This document shows positions 1 through 7,711 of a stretch of DNA of 10,327 nt, piece by piece. The notes beneath the pieces were generated by a model. It made no database searches, had not been told where the DNA came from, and saw only the letters and a list, made by a program, of their open reading frames with translations. Origin of the DNA: Acidobacteriota bacterium (lineage in GTDB: Bacteria; Acidobacteriota; Terriglobia; Terriglobales; Acidobacteriaceae); assembly GCA_021801945.1 (NCBI GenBank), contig JAKABE010000081.1:1-10327 (forward strand). The letters run 5' to 3'. Numbering within the stretch: the first letter of the stretch is position 1; every line of letters starts with the position of its first letter. Position numbers and translations under genes: made by a program.

Positions 1-900
<900 letters not shown>

Positions 901-972
901 CGGTCAACTTTGATGCTAACATCCGCGAGCTTTCAAAGAAGGAAGCGCGCCCGCTAATTTTCCCGGGAAGAG

Positions 973-1011
973 CCAATGCGCGTGCTGCGCAGGAGTAGCA
1001 CGGCGCATTGG
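973..1011 (-). terminator. Strong hairpin after the DUF6599 gene, terminator-like without U tract
   Basis: On the minus strand CCAATGCGCCGTGCT pairs with AGCACGCGCATTGG: 14 base pairs with one bulged base and a 10-nt loop. It begins about 34 nt after the DUF6599 stop codon and about 70 nt before the RNase J start. No run of T follows the stem on either strand (CTCTTCCC on the minus strand), so this is not a textbook intrinsic terminator. It may end the upstream operon with help, stabilise its 3' end, or sit in the RNase J leader. The hairpin is seen directly; its role is inferred. Confidence 0.5.
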
Positions 1012-1044
1012 ACCGTGCCACCCGCGATCACCGGGCAGAAGCCG

Positions 1045-1884
1045 TCAGGGAATGCGATCGGCGAGCGCCGCCGCCCGTGAGGCCGCTTGCTCGCCGTCGG
1101 CAAGGTTGGCGTAACCGGCCAGAACCGTGCCCTTGCGGAAGATGCAGAAGCCGCCAAGATAGGGGGCCTTCACCTGGAACGCTTCGTCGCCAACCTCTGC
1201 GGAGACCGCGCCGGGAAAGCGGTTGCGCAGCGCCTTGAGCAGAAAAGACGCCCGGTCCGGCGAGTTTTCGAGGACAATGAAGGCCTGCCCTTCGGAGTAC
1301 TTGGCCACGTAGCCGCGCTGGAGCTCGTGCAAGCCCAGGACGCTTTCGGGAACCATCCGGACCGGCGCTACCTTTCCTTCGGGAAACCAGCTGATGGGAA
1401 CCGGCGGAGTGGCGCGGCCCTGGAGACGCGCTTCAAGCGCGCCGACAAAAGTGCGGAGTGTGGCTGAGTCGTCCCGGCTGGGGTCGGCGGCCACTTCCAC
1501 CAGTTCCACGTAGTATTTGCCCTTGGCGAAGCTGGCGCTCTGCGCCTGCACCTGGGCGCCCATACCAATCCCGAGGATGGCCTGCGCGGGATCGACGTTG
1601 GCGGAGAACAGCCCATAGGCCGCGTCGGCATCGGTCATCTCGGAGAGGTCCATGGTGAGCATATTCGCCCCCGCCTTGCACTCGACGGTGCTCATGCGAA
1701 CAAACCCGAAGATGAAGTAGCCTTCGGCGGCCCCGTCCTTGTACTGGTAGAGGTTGCTGGAATCGTACTGGCGGGGCGCGCCGGTCTGTTCCCAGCCGGG
1801 GACGAGAGCGCAGTCGAGGACGTTCTGTGCGCCGGCCAGGCTGGCGCACAGCGCGAGGGCAAACAGAGCTGCGGCGCATTTCAC
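1045..1884 (-). CDS. Exported DUF6599 family protein
   Basis: A 279-residue protein of unknown function that I recognise as DUF6599 from its sequence pattern. Residues 1-20 are a signal peptide (VKC, then an Ala/Leu-rich core) with a likely signal peptidase I site after AGA (17-19). The LALC stretch is not a proper lipobox, so a soluble periplasmic protein is more likely than a lipoprotein. Family-like blocks are YDSSNLYQYKDGAAEGYF (40-57), DLSEMTDADAAYGLFS (79-94), the GKYYVEL strand (122-128) and VPESVLGLHELQRGY (178-192). The start is GTG at 1884, which overlaps the TGA of the upstream reductase (GTGA) and has AGGAG 8 nt before it, inside that gene. The longer frame to 2115 only reads the reductase gene out of frame. 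Tight coupling to the Fe-S aldo/keto reductase implies a shared process in the cell envelope; the process is unknown. Confidence 0.9.
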   Translation of the reverse strand: MKCAAALFALALCASLAGAQNVLDCALVPGWEQTGAPRQYDSSNLYQYKDGAAEGYFIFGFVRMSTVECKAGANMLTMDLSEMTDADAAYGLFSANVDPAQAILGIGMGAQVQAQSASFAKGKYYVELVEVAADPSRDDSATLRTFVGALEARLQGRATPPVPISWFPEGKVAPVRMVPESVLGLHELQRGYVAKYSEGQAFIVLENSPDRASFLLKALRNRFPGAVSAEVGDEAFQVKAPYLGGFCIFRKGTVLAGYANLADGEQAASRAAALADRIP

Positions 1885-3056
1885 GCGAAGATCTCCTGCG
1901 CGCGAGCCATGCGCGCGGCCACATGAACGCCGTAAGGGCAGTGGACGGTACAAGCGGAGCAGTCGGCGCAGCGCGCGGCCTGGCTCGCTTGAGCGAGCTC
2001 CTGGTAACGCTCCCGGCCCAGGGCAAATTGGCCGTAGCCGTCGGCATAGGTGAGGCAGCGAAGAACATCGGCCACCGGCAGGCCCTGCGCGCAGGCGCCC
2101 TCGCACCGGCCGCACATGCGGCAGTAGAGCGGTGTGATGCGATCGAGGTGCGCCGCAAGCAGCTTAGCCTCCGAAGCCGACAAGGGCTCCGCCATGGCCT
2201 TGAGGTTCTCATTGAGCTGATCCATGTCGGTCATGCTGGGAATCGTGGTGGCGACGTCGGGATTCTTGACCACCCACTTCAGCGCGGCCAGCATGGCCCC
2301 GGATTGAGAGAACTTGCGCCCCAGCGGCCCGCCGGGGCTAAAGCGGCGGAATCCCCCGGCCATCACTTTCATGGCCACCACGCCGATACCGGCCTTGGCC
2401 GCGGTTGCGACGGCCGCGTCCATCTCCGGACCCATGGTGAAGTTGTAGGCGGCGAGAACCACATCGAAGACGCCCTGCCGGGCCATCCAGGGGATGAGTT
2501 CGGGCTGGCCGCTGTGCGTGCTGATGCCGATGAAGCGGGTCTTGCCCTGCTTTTTGGCGAGCTGTTGCGCCTCGATCATGCCGGCGGGCACTTCGCCGGG
2601 GCTGCTCAGGCCATGGAGGTACCAGATGTCGACGTAATCGGTGTTCAGTTCGCGGAGGCTGGTTTCGAGCTGCTGCATCGCCCCTTTGCTGTCGTCAGCC
2701 TCGGTCTTGGTGGACAGGACGACTTGCTTGCGCCGGGCGCCGAGGGCCGCGCCGACCATGCGTTCGTTGTTGCCGTGCTGGTAGCTGCGCGCGGTATCGA
2801 AGTAGTTGACGCCGAGGTCGGCGGCGCGCTCGATGACGCTGGGGTCGGAGGTGATCATGCAACCGAAGCCGACGGTGGTGACCTTAAGGCCGGTGCGGCC
2901 TAGGGTCTTGTAGGCGAGCTTGACGGAGGAGCCGGAGGGCTCTTCGCCAACGGGTTTGAAGAGGCCGACGGAGGGATTTGCGCCAGCCAGAGGAGCCAGG
3001 AGACCGGCGGAAAGCCCCGCGGAGAGAAAGGCGCGACGGGAGGTCGCAGGCGCCAT
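1881..3056 (-). CDS. Tat-exported aldo/keto reductase with two C-terminal [4Fe-4S] motifs
   Basis: A 391-residue aldo/keto reductase joined to a bacterial ferredoxin-like tail. Residues 6-11 (SRRAFL) plus a hydrophobic stretch and AGA near 24-26 form a twin-arginine signal, so the folded, cofactor-loaded enzyme is probably exported. The AKR barrel covers about 46-300 and keeps the catalytic tetrad Asp87, Tyr92, Lys117 and His148. Cys312/315/318/322 and Cys363/366/369/373 (CxxCxxCxxxC twice) should bind two [4Fe-4S] clusters. The substrate is unknown. ATG at 3056 is chosen over the upstream TTG at 3086 because GGAGGT sits 6 nt before it (3063-3068) and because the Tat motif then falls at the N terminus. 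It is the first gene of an operon with the DUF6599 gene and has its own promoter. Family assignment is firm; export and electron-transfer roles are inferred. Confidence 0.93.
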   Translation of the reverse strand: MAPATSRRAFLSAGLSAGLLAPLAGANPSVGLFKPVGEEPSGSSVKLAYKTLGRTGLKVTTVGFGCMITSDPSVIERAADLGVNYFDTARSYQHGNNERMVGAALGARRKQVVLSTKTEADDSKGAMQQLETSLRELNTDYVDIWYLHGLSSPGEVPAGMIEAQQLAKKQGKTRFIGISTHSGQPELIPWMARQGVFDVVLAAYNFTMGPEMDAAVATAAKAGIGVVAMKVMAGGFRRFSPGGPLGRKFSQSGAMLAALKWVVKNPDVATTIPSMTDMDQLNENLKAMAEPLSASEAKLLAAHLDRITPLYCRMCGRCEGACAQGLPVADVLRCLTYADGYGQFALGRERYQELAQASQAARCADCSACTVHCPYGVHVAARMARAQEIFA

Positions 3057-3086
3057 GGTGACACCTCCGCTCTTGGAAGTTGACAA

Positions 3087-3114
3087 ATTATAGGCCTTCG
3101 CAGATGAAGGTCAA
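3087..3114 (-). promoter_or_regulatory. Sigma70-like promoter for the aldo/keto reductase-DUF6599 operon
   Basis: On the minus strand TTGACC (-35, 3109-3114) is followed by a 16-bp spacer and a perfect TATAAT (-10, 3087-3092). Transcription would begin near 3080, leaving a leader of about 25 nt before the ATG at 3056 that includes its GGAGGT. This is the only near-consensus housekeeping promoter I found in the window. It indicates that the two-gene operon is transcribed independently of rfbD. Confidence 0.75.
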
Positions 3115-3183
3115 TAGGGTGGGAATCACAGGGGTTGAGCGGGGGGCAGGGGGCCGCGGTACTTGCAGTCCCGTTTCGGGCGC

Positions 3184-4113
3184 TTATTCCGGGGCGCGCA
3201 GGGCCTGAACGCTCTCTTCCAGTGCGGATTGCCAGGCCGCCAGATGGACAGCAAAGCGGGCATGAAGCTTGGCATTGGAGAGAACGGAATTGCGCGGGCG
3301 CGCGGCCGGCGTGGGATAGTTTTCCGTGGCGATGGGGACGAGCTGAGGCGGTTGGAGGGCGAGCAGCTCGGAGGCGCGGGCAAAGATAGCCTGGGCGAAG
3401 CCGAACCAGGAGACGGCCCCGGCGCAGGTCATGTGATAGAGACCGCGCCACTCTTGAGGAGCGCCATATTGCCCCGCCAGGATGCCACTCACAATGGCGC
3501 GCGTGGCGCGGGCCAGTTCGATGGCGGTCGTGGGCGCGCCGGTCTGGTCGCCCACGATCGACAGGCTGGTGCGCTCGCGGGCCAGGCGCAGCATGGTGAG
3601 CAGAAAGTTGCGTCCGTGCGGGCTGTAGACCCAACTGGTACGGAAGATGAGGTATTTGCAGCCGAGGGCCGCAATGGACTGCTCGCCAGCCAGCTTGGAG
3701 GCGCCGTAGACGTTGAGCGGGTTGGGTGCATCGGCTTCGGTCCACGGTTCCTCTTTGCGGCCATCGAAAACATAGTCGGTGGAGTAGTGGACGAAGAGAG
3801 CGCCGCATCGCAGCGCCTCTTCGGCGAGAACGCGGGGTGCCTCGGCGTTGATGGCGTAAGCCAGTTCGGGCTCCGCTTCAGCGCGATCCACAGCCGTGTA
3901 GGCGGCCGCGTTGAGGATGAGTTCAGGCTGGACGCGGCGGATGACAGCACGGAGTTGATCCGGAGCCGTGAGATCGGCGGCCTCGCGCGCTGCAGCGGTG
4001 ACGGAACCGAAACCGGCAAAGCAGTGCGCCAGTTCGTGGCCGAGTTGGCCGGCGGCGCCGAGGATGAGAATGCGTGGGTTGGAGGTGGGATTGGCGTTGA
4101 AGGCTGAGTTCAT
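3184..4113 (-). CDS. rfbD: dTDP-4-dehydrorhamnose reductase (RmlD/RfbD)
   Basis: Catalyses the last step of dTDP-L-rhamnose synthesis, NAD(P)H-dependent reduction of dTDP-4-dehydro-L-rhamnose, supplying rhamnose for surface polysaccharides. The 309-residue protein is a short-chain dehydrogenase-like Rossmann fold. It has GAAGQLG (19-25) for nucleotide binding, LNAAAYTAVDRAE (67-79), STDYVFDG (111-118), the YxxxK pair Tyr136/Lys140 in NVYGASKLAGE, and FRTSWVYSPHGRNF (157-170). The ATG at 4113 is preferred because the NAD-binding motif follows closely; the 40 residues that a start at 4233 would add are low in complexity and run through the hairpin at 4233-4261. No clear Shine-Dalgarno is seen before 4113. 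The usual partners rfbA, rfbB and rfbC are not adjacent here. RfbD is the best reading; a related sugar-nucleotide reductase is possible. Confidence 0.93.
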   Translation of the reverse strand: MNSAFNANPTSNPRILILGAAGQLGHELAHCFAGFGSVTAAAREAADLTAPDQLRAVIRRVQPELILNAAAYTAVDRAEAEPELAYAINAEAPRVLAEEALRCGALFVHYSTDYVFDGRKEEPWTEADAPNPLNVYGASKLAGEQSIAALGCKYLIFRTSWVYSPHGRNFLLTMLRLARERTSLSIVGDQTGAPTTAIELARATRAIVSGILAGQYGAPQEWRGLYHMTCAGAVSWFGFAQAIFARASELLALQPPQLVPIATENYPTPAARPRNSVLSNAKLHARFAVHLAAWQSALEESVQALRAPE

Positions 4114-4232
4114 GGGAGACTGACCGGCAGATTCAGCGCGGTACTGATGGCATTCTAGCGGGAAGCGGCGGCTCGATGCGCTGCTGACGCGGGGAATCAC
4201 GCTCCGAGACTGGTTGCCTGATCGGCGTGGCA

Positions 4233-4261
4233 AGCAGAGAGTTCACTCAAAACTCTCTGCT
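4233..4261 (-). terminator. Hairpin between the DinB-like gene and rfbD
   Basis: AGCAGAGAGTT and AACTCTCTGCT form a perfect 11-bp stem with a 7-nt loop. It lies about 75 nt after the stop of the DinB-like gene and about 120 nt before the rfbD start. There is no T run after the stem on either strand, so it could be a Rho-assisted 3' end or a processing/stability element. The rest of the 221-nt gap 4114-4334 shows no convincing gene or promoter. Confidence 0.4.
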
Positions 4262-4334
4262 CGTGCGAGCCGCGCATACGCGCGAACCGGCAAGGGGCCG
4301 GCAGACCGCCTTGCGCAATCGCGCATCCGGTCGA

Positions 4335-4946
4335 TTACATGGGGTGGTGCTGGCCTTTGGCCCGCATTTGCATCTGGTGCAAGGTGGTGGGCGGAATATG
4401 GCCATTCATGCGCAGGTATTCCACTAATTGCCCGTAGTGATCGCCATAATCATTCATCATCATGATGAGCATGCCCATCATGGGCATGTGGCGCGGGCCC
4501 ATCGGATTAAACAAGTTCTCTGCCGTAACCGTGGCGAGGGCCTTGTTTTCGTAGGCGAAGGACTCTTTGAGGGCGTTGATGATGTCGCTCTTTGAGGTCA
4601 GCGATGCAAAGGAGCGGGGATTGACGCCAGGATCGGGCTTGACGCCGAGCGGTGCGAGGATAAAGAAGGGCATGGAGGCAATATGGGTGAGCTCCTGGCC
4701 GTAGGTGCGGACGGTGGCGAATTCAGCCGGCGAACCGGGCGCAAAGGTTGCCTTTGTGGGAGCGAAGTTGTATTTGTCGGCGGGCATGGCCTCAGCCATG
4801 CCGAGGATTTCGCTTTGAATATGGCTCACCATGGGGAGGATTGACTTGGCGGCAGCGGACTGTGCCTGGGCTTGGGAGGCGAGGATGCAGCAACCGAATG
4901 CGGCGGCAAGACAAGCCGCCGTGAATAGACGGTGTATCGGCTTCAT
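4335..4946 (-). CDS. Exported DinB-like fold protein
   Basis: A 203-residue protein with an N-terminal signal peptide (1-29, basic start, hydrophobic Ala/Leu/Cys core, AQA-type cleavage site near 26-29) and a DinB-like four-helix metal-binding fold. The C-terminal helix DHYGQLVEYLRMNGHIPP (169-186) is the hallmark. Candidate metal ligands are His88 (QELTHIA) and His170. The position four residues before His170, usually His in this fold, is Asp166. The segment 149-165 and the tail 190-203 are rich in Met and His. Cytoplasmic relatives use thiols such as bacillithiol or mycothiol; the role of exported acidobacterial versions is not known to me. The start is ATG at 4946 with AAGGAG 5 nt upstream (4952-4957). 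It is divergent from the cysteine desulfurase and may be co-transcribed with rfbD, but the 221-nt gap with a hairpin argues for separate units. Confidence 0.85.
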   Translation of the reverse strand: MKPIHRLFTAACLAAAFGCCILASQAQAQSAAAKSILPMVSHIQSEILGMAEAMPADKYNFAPTKATFAPGSPAEFATVRTYGQELTHIASMPFFILAPLGVKPDPGVNPRSFASLTSKSDIINALKESFAYENKALATVTAENLFNPMGPRHMPMMGMLIMMMNDYGDHYGQLVEYLRMNGHIPPTTLHQMQMRAKGQHHPM

Positions 4947-5207
4947 GGAAACTCCTTCAGACTCGTTTTTTGGGATTCCGGAGAATGAACCGGAGGCCGC
5001 GGCCGCGAGCAGGCCGTGGGGCCCGATGAGGCCAGCCTAGCAGACGGAGGGCAGGTTAGGGAAAGAAAAAGCTGCGGAGATTGGCTTGCGCCCGGGGCCG
5101 GCTGTGGCTGCTGGCAGCCGAGCGGGACGCGGGGCGCGCCAAAGAGGACTGGAACACAGCGGAGAACCGCAACTCCGCATAAAATGAAAGGAGGAGGCTT
5201 CCCCTTC
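4947..5207. other. Divergent intergenic region, no clear promoter seen
   Basis: This 261-nt gap separates two divergent genes and must carry promoters for both, but I find no pair of good -35 and -10 boxes. TAAAAT at 5180-5185 resembles a -10 box but would place the start of transcription inside the ribosome binding site of the next gene. A GGCTG/CAGCC inverted repeat lies near 5107-5120. The right end carries AAAGGAGGAGG (5187-5197), a strong ribosome binding site that decides the start of the desulfurase at 5208. Confidence 0.5.
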
Positions 5208-6365
5208 ATGCGCAGAATCTATATGGATGCGAACGCCACCACACCCCTGCTTCCGGAGGTGATGGAGGTGATGCGCCCCTATTGGATGGAGCGGTTCGGG
5301 AACGCTTCGTCGATCCACACGCCTGGGCAGCAGGCCCGGACTGCGGTGGACCATGCGCGGGAGACGCTGGCGCGGTTCTTCAACTGCCGGGACGCCGAAG
5401 TCGTGTTCAACTCCGGTGGGACGGAGGGCGACAACACGGCGATATTCGGCCTGTTGCACGAAGGCGATCACATGATCACCACGTCCATTGAGCACTCGGC
5501 GGTGATGCGCGCGGCCGAACGGGCGGCCGAGTGCGGCGCGGCGGTGACGTTTGTGGGGCCGCAGCCCGACGGGCTGATCGATCCCGAAGCCATCCGCGTG
5601 GCGCTGCGCCCGGAGACGAAACTGATCAGTGTGATGCTGGCCAACAACGAGACTGGAGTCTTGCAGCCGGTGGATGAGATCGGCAAGATCGCGGCGGTGG
5701 CGGATGTTTTTTTTCACATCGACGCAGTACAGGGCGCGGGTAAGGTGACGCTGGACGTGCGGCGGCTCCGCTGTCATGCGCTCACCATCAGCGCGCACAA
5801 GATGCACGGGCCAAAGGGCGTAGGCGCGATGTATGTGCGGCGGGGCACGCCGCTGGACGCATTGCTGCTGGGCGGAAACCACGAGCGCAGGATGCGCGCC
5901 GGCACTGAGAACGTTCCCGGCATCGTGGGCCTGGGCAAGGCCGTGGAACTGGCGATAAAGGATTTGGAAGACGGGACGATGGAGCGGGTGGCGCAGCTGC
6001 GCGACCGGCTGGAAGCGGGGATTCTGGAGATTGCGGGCACCGGCGTGAACGGCGCAGGCGCGCCGCGCGTAGCCAATACAACCAACATGCGCTTCGAACA
6101 GGTGGAGGGCGAGGCACTGGTGATCGCTCTGGATTTGAAGGGCGTTGCGGTGAGCGGAGGCTCGGCGTGCCACTCGGGATCGACCGAGCCCAGCCACGTG
6201 CTCATGGCCATGGGGTTGGACAAGAACGCGGCGCGGGCGAGCCTGCGCTTCAGCCTGCTGAAGACGGCGACCGACGAGGACGTGGACCAAGTGCTGCGCG
6301 CGGTTCCGGAAGCCGTGGAACACTTGCGGGCGCTGGCGCCGATAGAAGCAGCTCCTAGCTATTAG
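5208..6365 (+). CDS. Cysteine desulfurase, NifS/IscS type
   Basis: A PLP enzyme that removes sulfur from L-cysteine, giving alanine and an enzyme persulfide. The 385-residue protein has the typical start MRRIYMDANATTPL, GNASSIHTPGQQAR (31-44), His96 (SIEHSAV), Asp172 and Gln175 for PLP, and Lys198 (SAHKMHGPKG) as the Schiff-base lysine. Cys321 in SGGSACHSGSTEPSHV is the catalytic cysteine. The start ATG 5208 follows AAAGGAGGAGG by about 10 nt; an in-frame ATG at 5184 lies before that site and is less likely. mnmA follows 150 nt downstream on the same strand, as in Bacillus yrvO-mnmA, so the likely job is sulfur donation for tRNA thiolation, with Fe-S assembly as a possible second role. No iscU, sufB or sufC is adjacent. 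The last codons and the TAG stop lie within a 7-bp repeat array, so the C terminus (APSY) seems set by the repeats. Confidence 0.96.
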   Translation: MRRIYMDANATTPLLPEVMEVMRPYWMERFGNASSIHTPGQQARTAVDHARETLARFFNCRDAEVVFNSGGTEGDNTAIFGLLHEGDHMITTSIEHSAVMRAAERAAECGAAVTFVGPQPDGLIDPEAIRVALRPETKLISVMLANNETGVLQPVDEIGKIAAVADVFFHIDAVQGAGKVTLDVRRLRCHALTISAHKMHGPKGVGAMYVRRGTPLDALLLGGNHERRMRAGTENVPGIVGLGKAVELAIKDLEDGTMERVAQLRDRLEAGILEIAGTGVNGAGAPRVANTTNMRFEQVEGEALVIALDLKGVAVSGGSACHSGSTEPSHVLMAMGLDKNAARASLRFSLLKTATDEDVDQVLRAVPEAVEHLRALAPIEAAPSY

Positions 6366-6381
6366 CTTCTAGCTGCCAGCT
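6347..6381 (+). repeat. Heptanucleotide repeat array, left (NNYAGCT x5)
   Basis: Five consecutive 7-bp units read AGCAGCT, CCTAGCT, ATTAGCT, TCTAGCT and GCCAGCT, consensus NNYAGCT. The first two units and part of the third are coding (end of the cysteine desulfurase), and the third unit supplies its TAG stop. A similar array in the opposite orientation lies at 6485-6512. Degenerate heptads with a fixed core are seen directly; their origin and role are not known. Confidence 0.8.
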
Positions 6382-6484
6382 TGATCGTTGCCGGCTGGGG
6401 ATTTGAATGTGCAGCGCGCACATCGCACGGATTGAAATCGTGAAGAAATCAGGGCCGAACTACGACCCTCGAACCGCAAGAAAA

Positions 6485-6512
6485 GGCTAGAGGCTAGGAG
6501 CTAGAGGCTGTA
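6485..6512 (-). repeat. Heptanucleotide repeat array, right (inverted, contains the mnmA ribosome binding site)
   Basis: Four consecutive 7-bp units read GGCTAGA, GGCTAGG, AGCTAGA and GGCTGTA, the reverse complement of the left array's consensus. GCTAGGAGCT (6493-6502) pairs perfectly with AGCTCCTAGC (6350-6359), and further units pair with mismatches. GAGG (6504-6507) lies 8 nt and AGGAG (6496-6500) 15 nt before the mnmA ATG at 6516, so the ribosome binding site of mnmA lies inside the repeat. Pairing of the two arrays in the mRNA would cover it. Confidence 0.75.
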
Positions 6513-6515
6513 CTT

Positions 6516-7643
6516 ATGACGCACACAACCATTGCCGTGGCCATGTCTGGAGGGGTGGACTCCTCGACGGCGGCGGCAATCCTCGCCCATTCCGGCGAGA
6601 CGGTGGTAGGACTGACGCTGCAGCTCTGGGATCAGACGCGGCTGGCGGGACGGCACGGAATTCCCGACGCCCCCAAGGCCGGCCGCTGCTGCTCGCTCGA
6701 TGATGTCTACGACGCGCGGCGCGTCGCCGAGCAACTGGGCATTCCCTACTACGTGGTGAATCAGGAGGAGCGTTTCGAGCGCGACGTGGTGCGGCCCTTT
6801 GTGGACGAGTATCTGGCCGGGCGGACGCCGATTCCGTGTTCGCTCTGCAACAATCACCTAAAGTTCGATCAGTTGCTGAAGACGGCGCGGTCGATTGGCG
6901 CAAAGCACATCGCCACTGGCCACTACGCTGTGAACGAGTTCGATGAGGCGCGCGGGCGGTGGATCTTGAAGCGGCCCGCGGACTTGGCCAAGGACCAAAC
7001 ATATTTTCTGTTCGGGCTGACGCAGGAGCAGTTGGCGCACACGCTGTTTCCGTTGGGCCGCATGACCAAGCCCGAGGTGCGCGAGACGGCCCGCCAGCAC
7101 GGACTGAAGCTGGCCGACAAGCCCGACTCGCAGGAGATATGTTTCATCCCAGGCGGTGATTACAAGCAGTTTTTGACGGCGTATCTGGAAGAGCAGGGCG
7201 AGCAGATTCCGGAGACCGCCGGCGAACTGGTAGCCGCCAACGGCGAAGTTGTCGGGCAGCATGAGGGAATCTTTAACTTCACGGTGGGCCAGCGCAAGGG
7301 GCTGGGCGCAGTCGGGCGTCCCCAGGGCCCAGCGCCGCTCTATGTGTTGAAGATCGATCCTGTGAGCCATTGCGTGACCGTGGGCGCGGACGCTGAATTG
7401 GGCACCCGCGCGCTGCGCGTACGGAGGCTGAACTGGATCAGCGTTCCGGAACTGCGCGAGCCAATGCGGGTGCGGGCAAAGATTCGCCACCGGCACGAAC
7501 CGGCATGGGCTACGCTGAATCCGTCTGCTTCTCCAGACGAGGTCGAAGCCACCTTCGACGAACCGCAGCGCGCCGTAACGCCGGGCCAGGCTGCAGTGTT
7601 CTACGACGGCGATGAGGTGGTAGGTGGCGGCTGGATCGTCTAA
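6516..7643 (+). CDS. mnmA: tRNA-specific 2-thiouridylase MnmA
   Basis: Adenylates and then thiolates U34 of tRNA-Lys, tRNA-Glu and tRNA-Gln, using sulfur relayed from a cysteine desulfurase persulfide. The 375-residue protein matches the family length. It has the PP-loop SGGVDS (11-16), PCSLCNNHLKF (107-117) with catalytic Cys108, ATGHYA (133-138), KDQTYFLFGL (159-168) and the partner Cys209 in SQEICFI. The C-terminal part carries FTVGQRKGLG and a final beta-barrel domain. The ATG at 6516 begins directly before the conserved MSGGVDSS region. It probably shares a transcript with the upstream cysteine desulfurase, its likely sulfur donor, although the repeat-flanked 150-nt gap could uncouple expression. 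Confidence 0.97.
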   Translation: MTHTTIAVAMSGGVDSSTAAAILAHSGETVVGLTLQLWDQTRLAGRHGIPDAPKAGRCCSLDDVYDARRVAEQLGIPYYVVNQEERFERDVVRPFVDEYLAGRTPIPCSLCNNHLKFDQLLKTARSIGAKHIATGHYAVNEFDEARGRWILKRPADLAKDQTYFLFGLTQEQLAHTLFPLGRMTKPEVRETARQHGLKLADKPDSQEICFIPGGDYKQFLTAYLEEQGEQIPETAGELVAANGEVVGQHEGIFNFTVGQRKGLGAVGRPQGPAPLYVLKIDPVSHCVTVGADAELGTRALRVRRLNWISVPELREPMRVRAKIRHRHEPAWATLNPSASPDEVEATFDEPQRAVTPGQAAVFYDGDEVVGGGWIV

Positions 7644-7679
7644 AGCAACACCACGGTTGGCGTATCCGAGCCAGAGCTG

Positions 7680-7711
7680 AAGTCCACGCGGGGTGTGTGG
7701 GGGGCTTTTTT
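7680..7711 (+). terminator. Candidate intrinsic terminator of the desulfurase-mnmA unit
   Basis: About 37 nt after the mnmA stop, AAGTCC pairs with GGGGCTT (with one G-U pair and a bulge), followed directly by a run of six T (7706-7711). A second, stronger and mutually exclusive stem, CGCGGGGTG (7687-7695) with CACCCCGCG (7712-7720), encloses the T run in its loop. The position and T run favour termination on the plus strand; which fold forms is not decided by sequence alone. Confidence 0.5.

Noticed and set aside
960..969. 10-bp palindrome TTCCCGGGAA
   Set aside because: Short GC palindromes are expected by chance in such DNA; it has no clear place in a promoter or operator.
1885..2115. N-terminal extension of the DUF6599 gene to 2115
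   Set aside because: It lies within the reductase's C-terminal Fe-S domain in another frame and would bury the signal peptide; GTG at 1884 with AGGAG fits better.
1827..2903. 358-residue open frame on the plus strand opposite the aldo/keto reductase
   Set aside because: Antisense of a gene with conserved catalytic and Cys motifs; high GC content leaves few stops on the opposite strand.
3170..3180. CCCG-TTT-CGGG hairpin next to the rfbD stop as a terminator
   Set aside because: Only four base pairs and no T run, too weak to call.
4114..4233. 40-residue N-terminal extension of RfbD
   Set aside because: The extension is low in complexity and overlaps the intergenic hairpin; family members start shortly before the nucleotide-binding motif.
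5178..5185. CATAAAAT as a -10 box for the cysteine desulfurase
   Set aside because: No -35 box at 16-18 bp, and transcription would begin within the ribosome binding site.
5037..6323. 428-residue open frame on the minus strand opposite the cysteine desulfurase
   Set aside because: His/Arg-rich antisense product of GC-rich coding DNA with no domain signs; the sense frame is certain.
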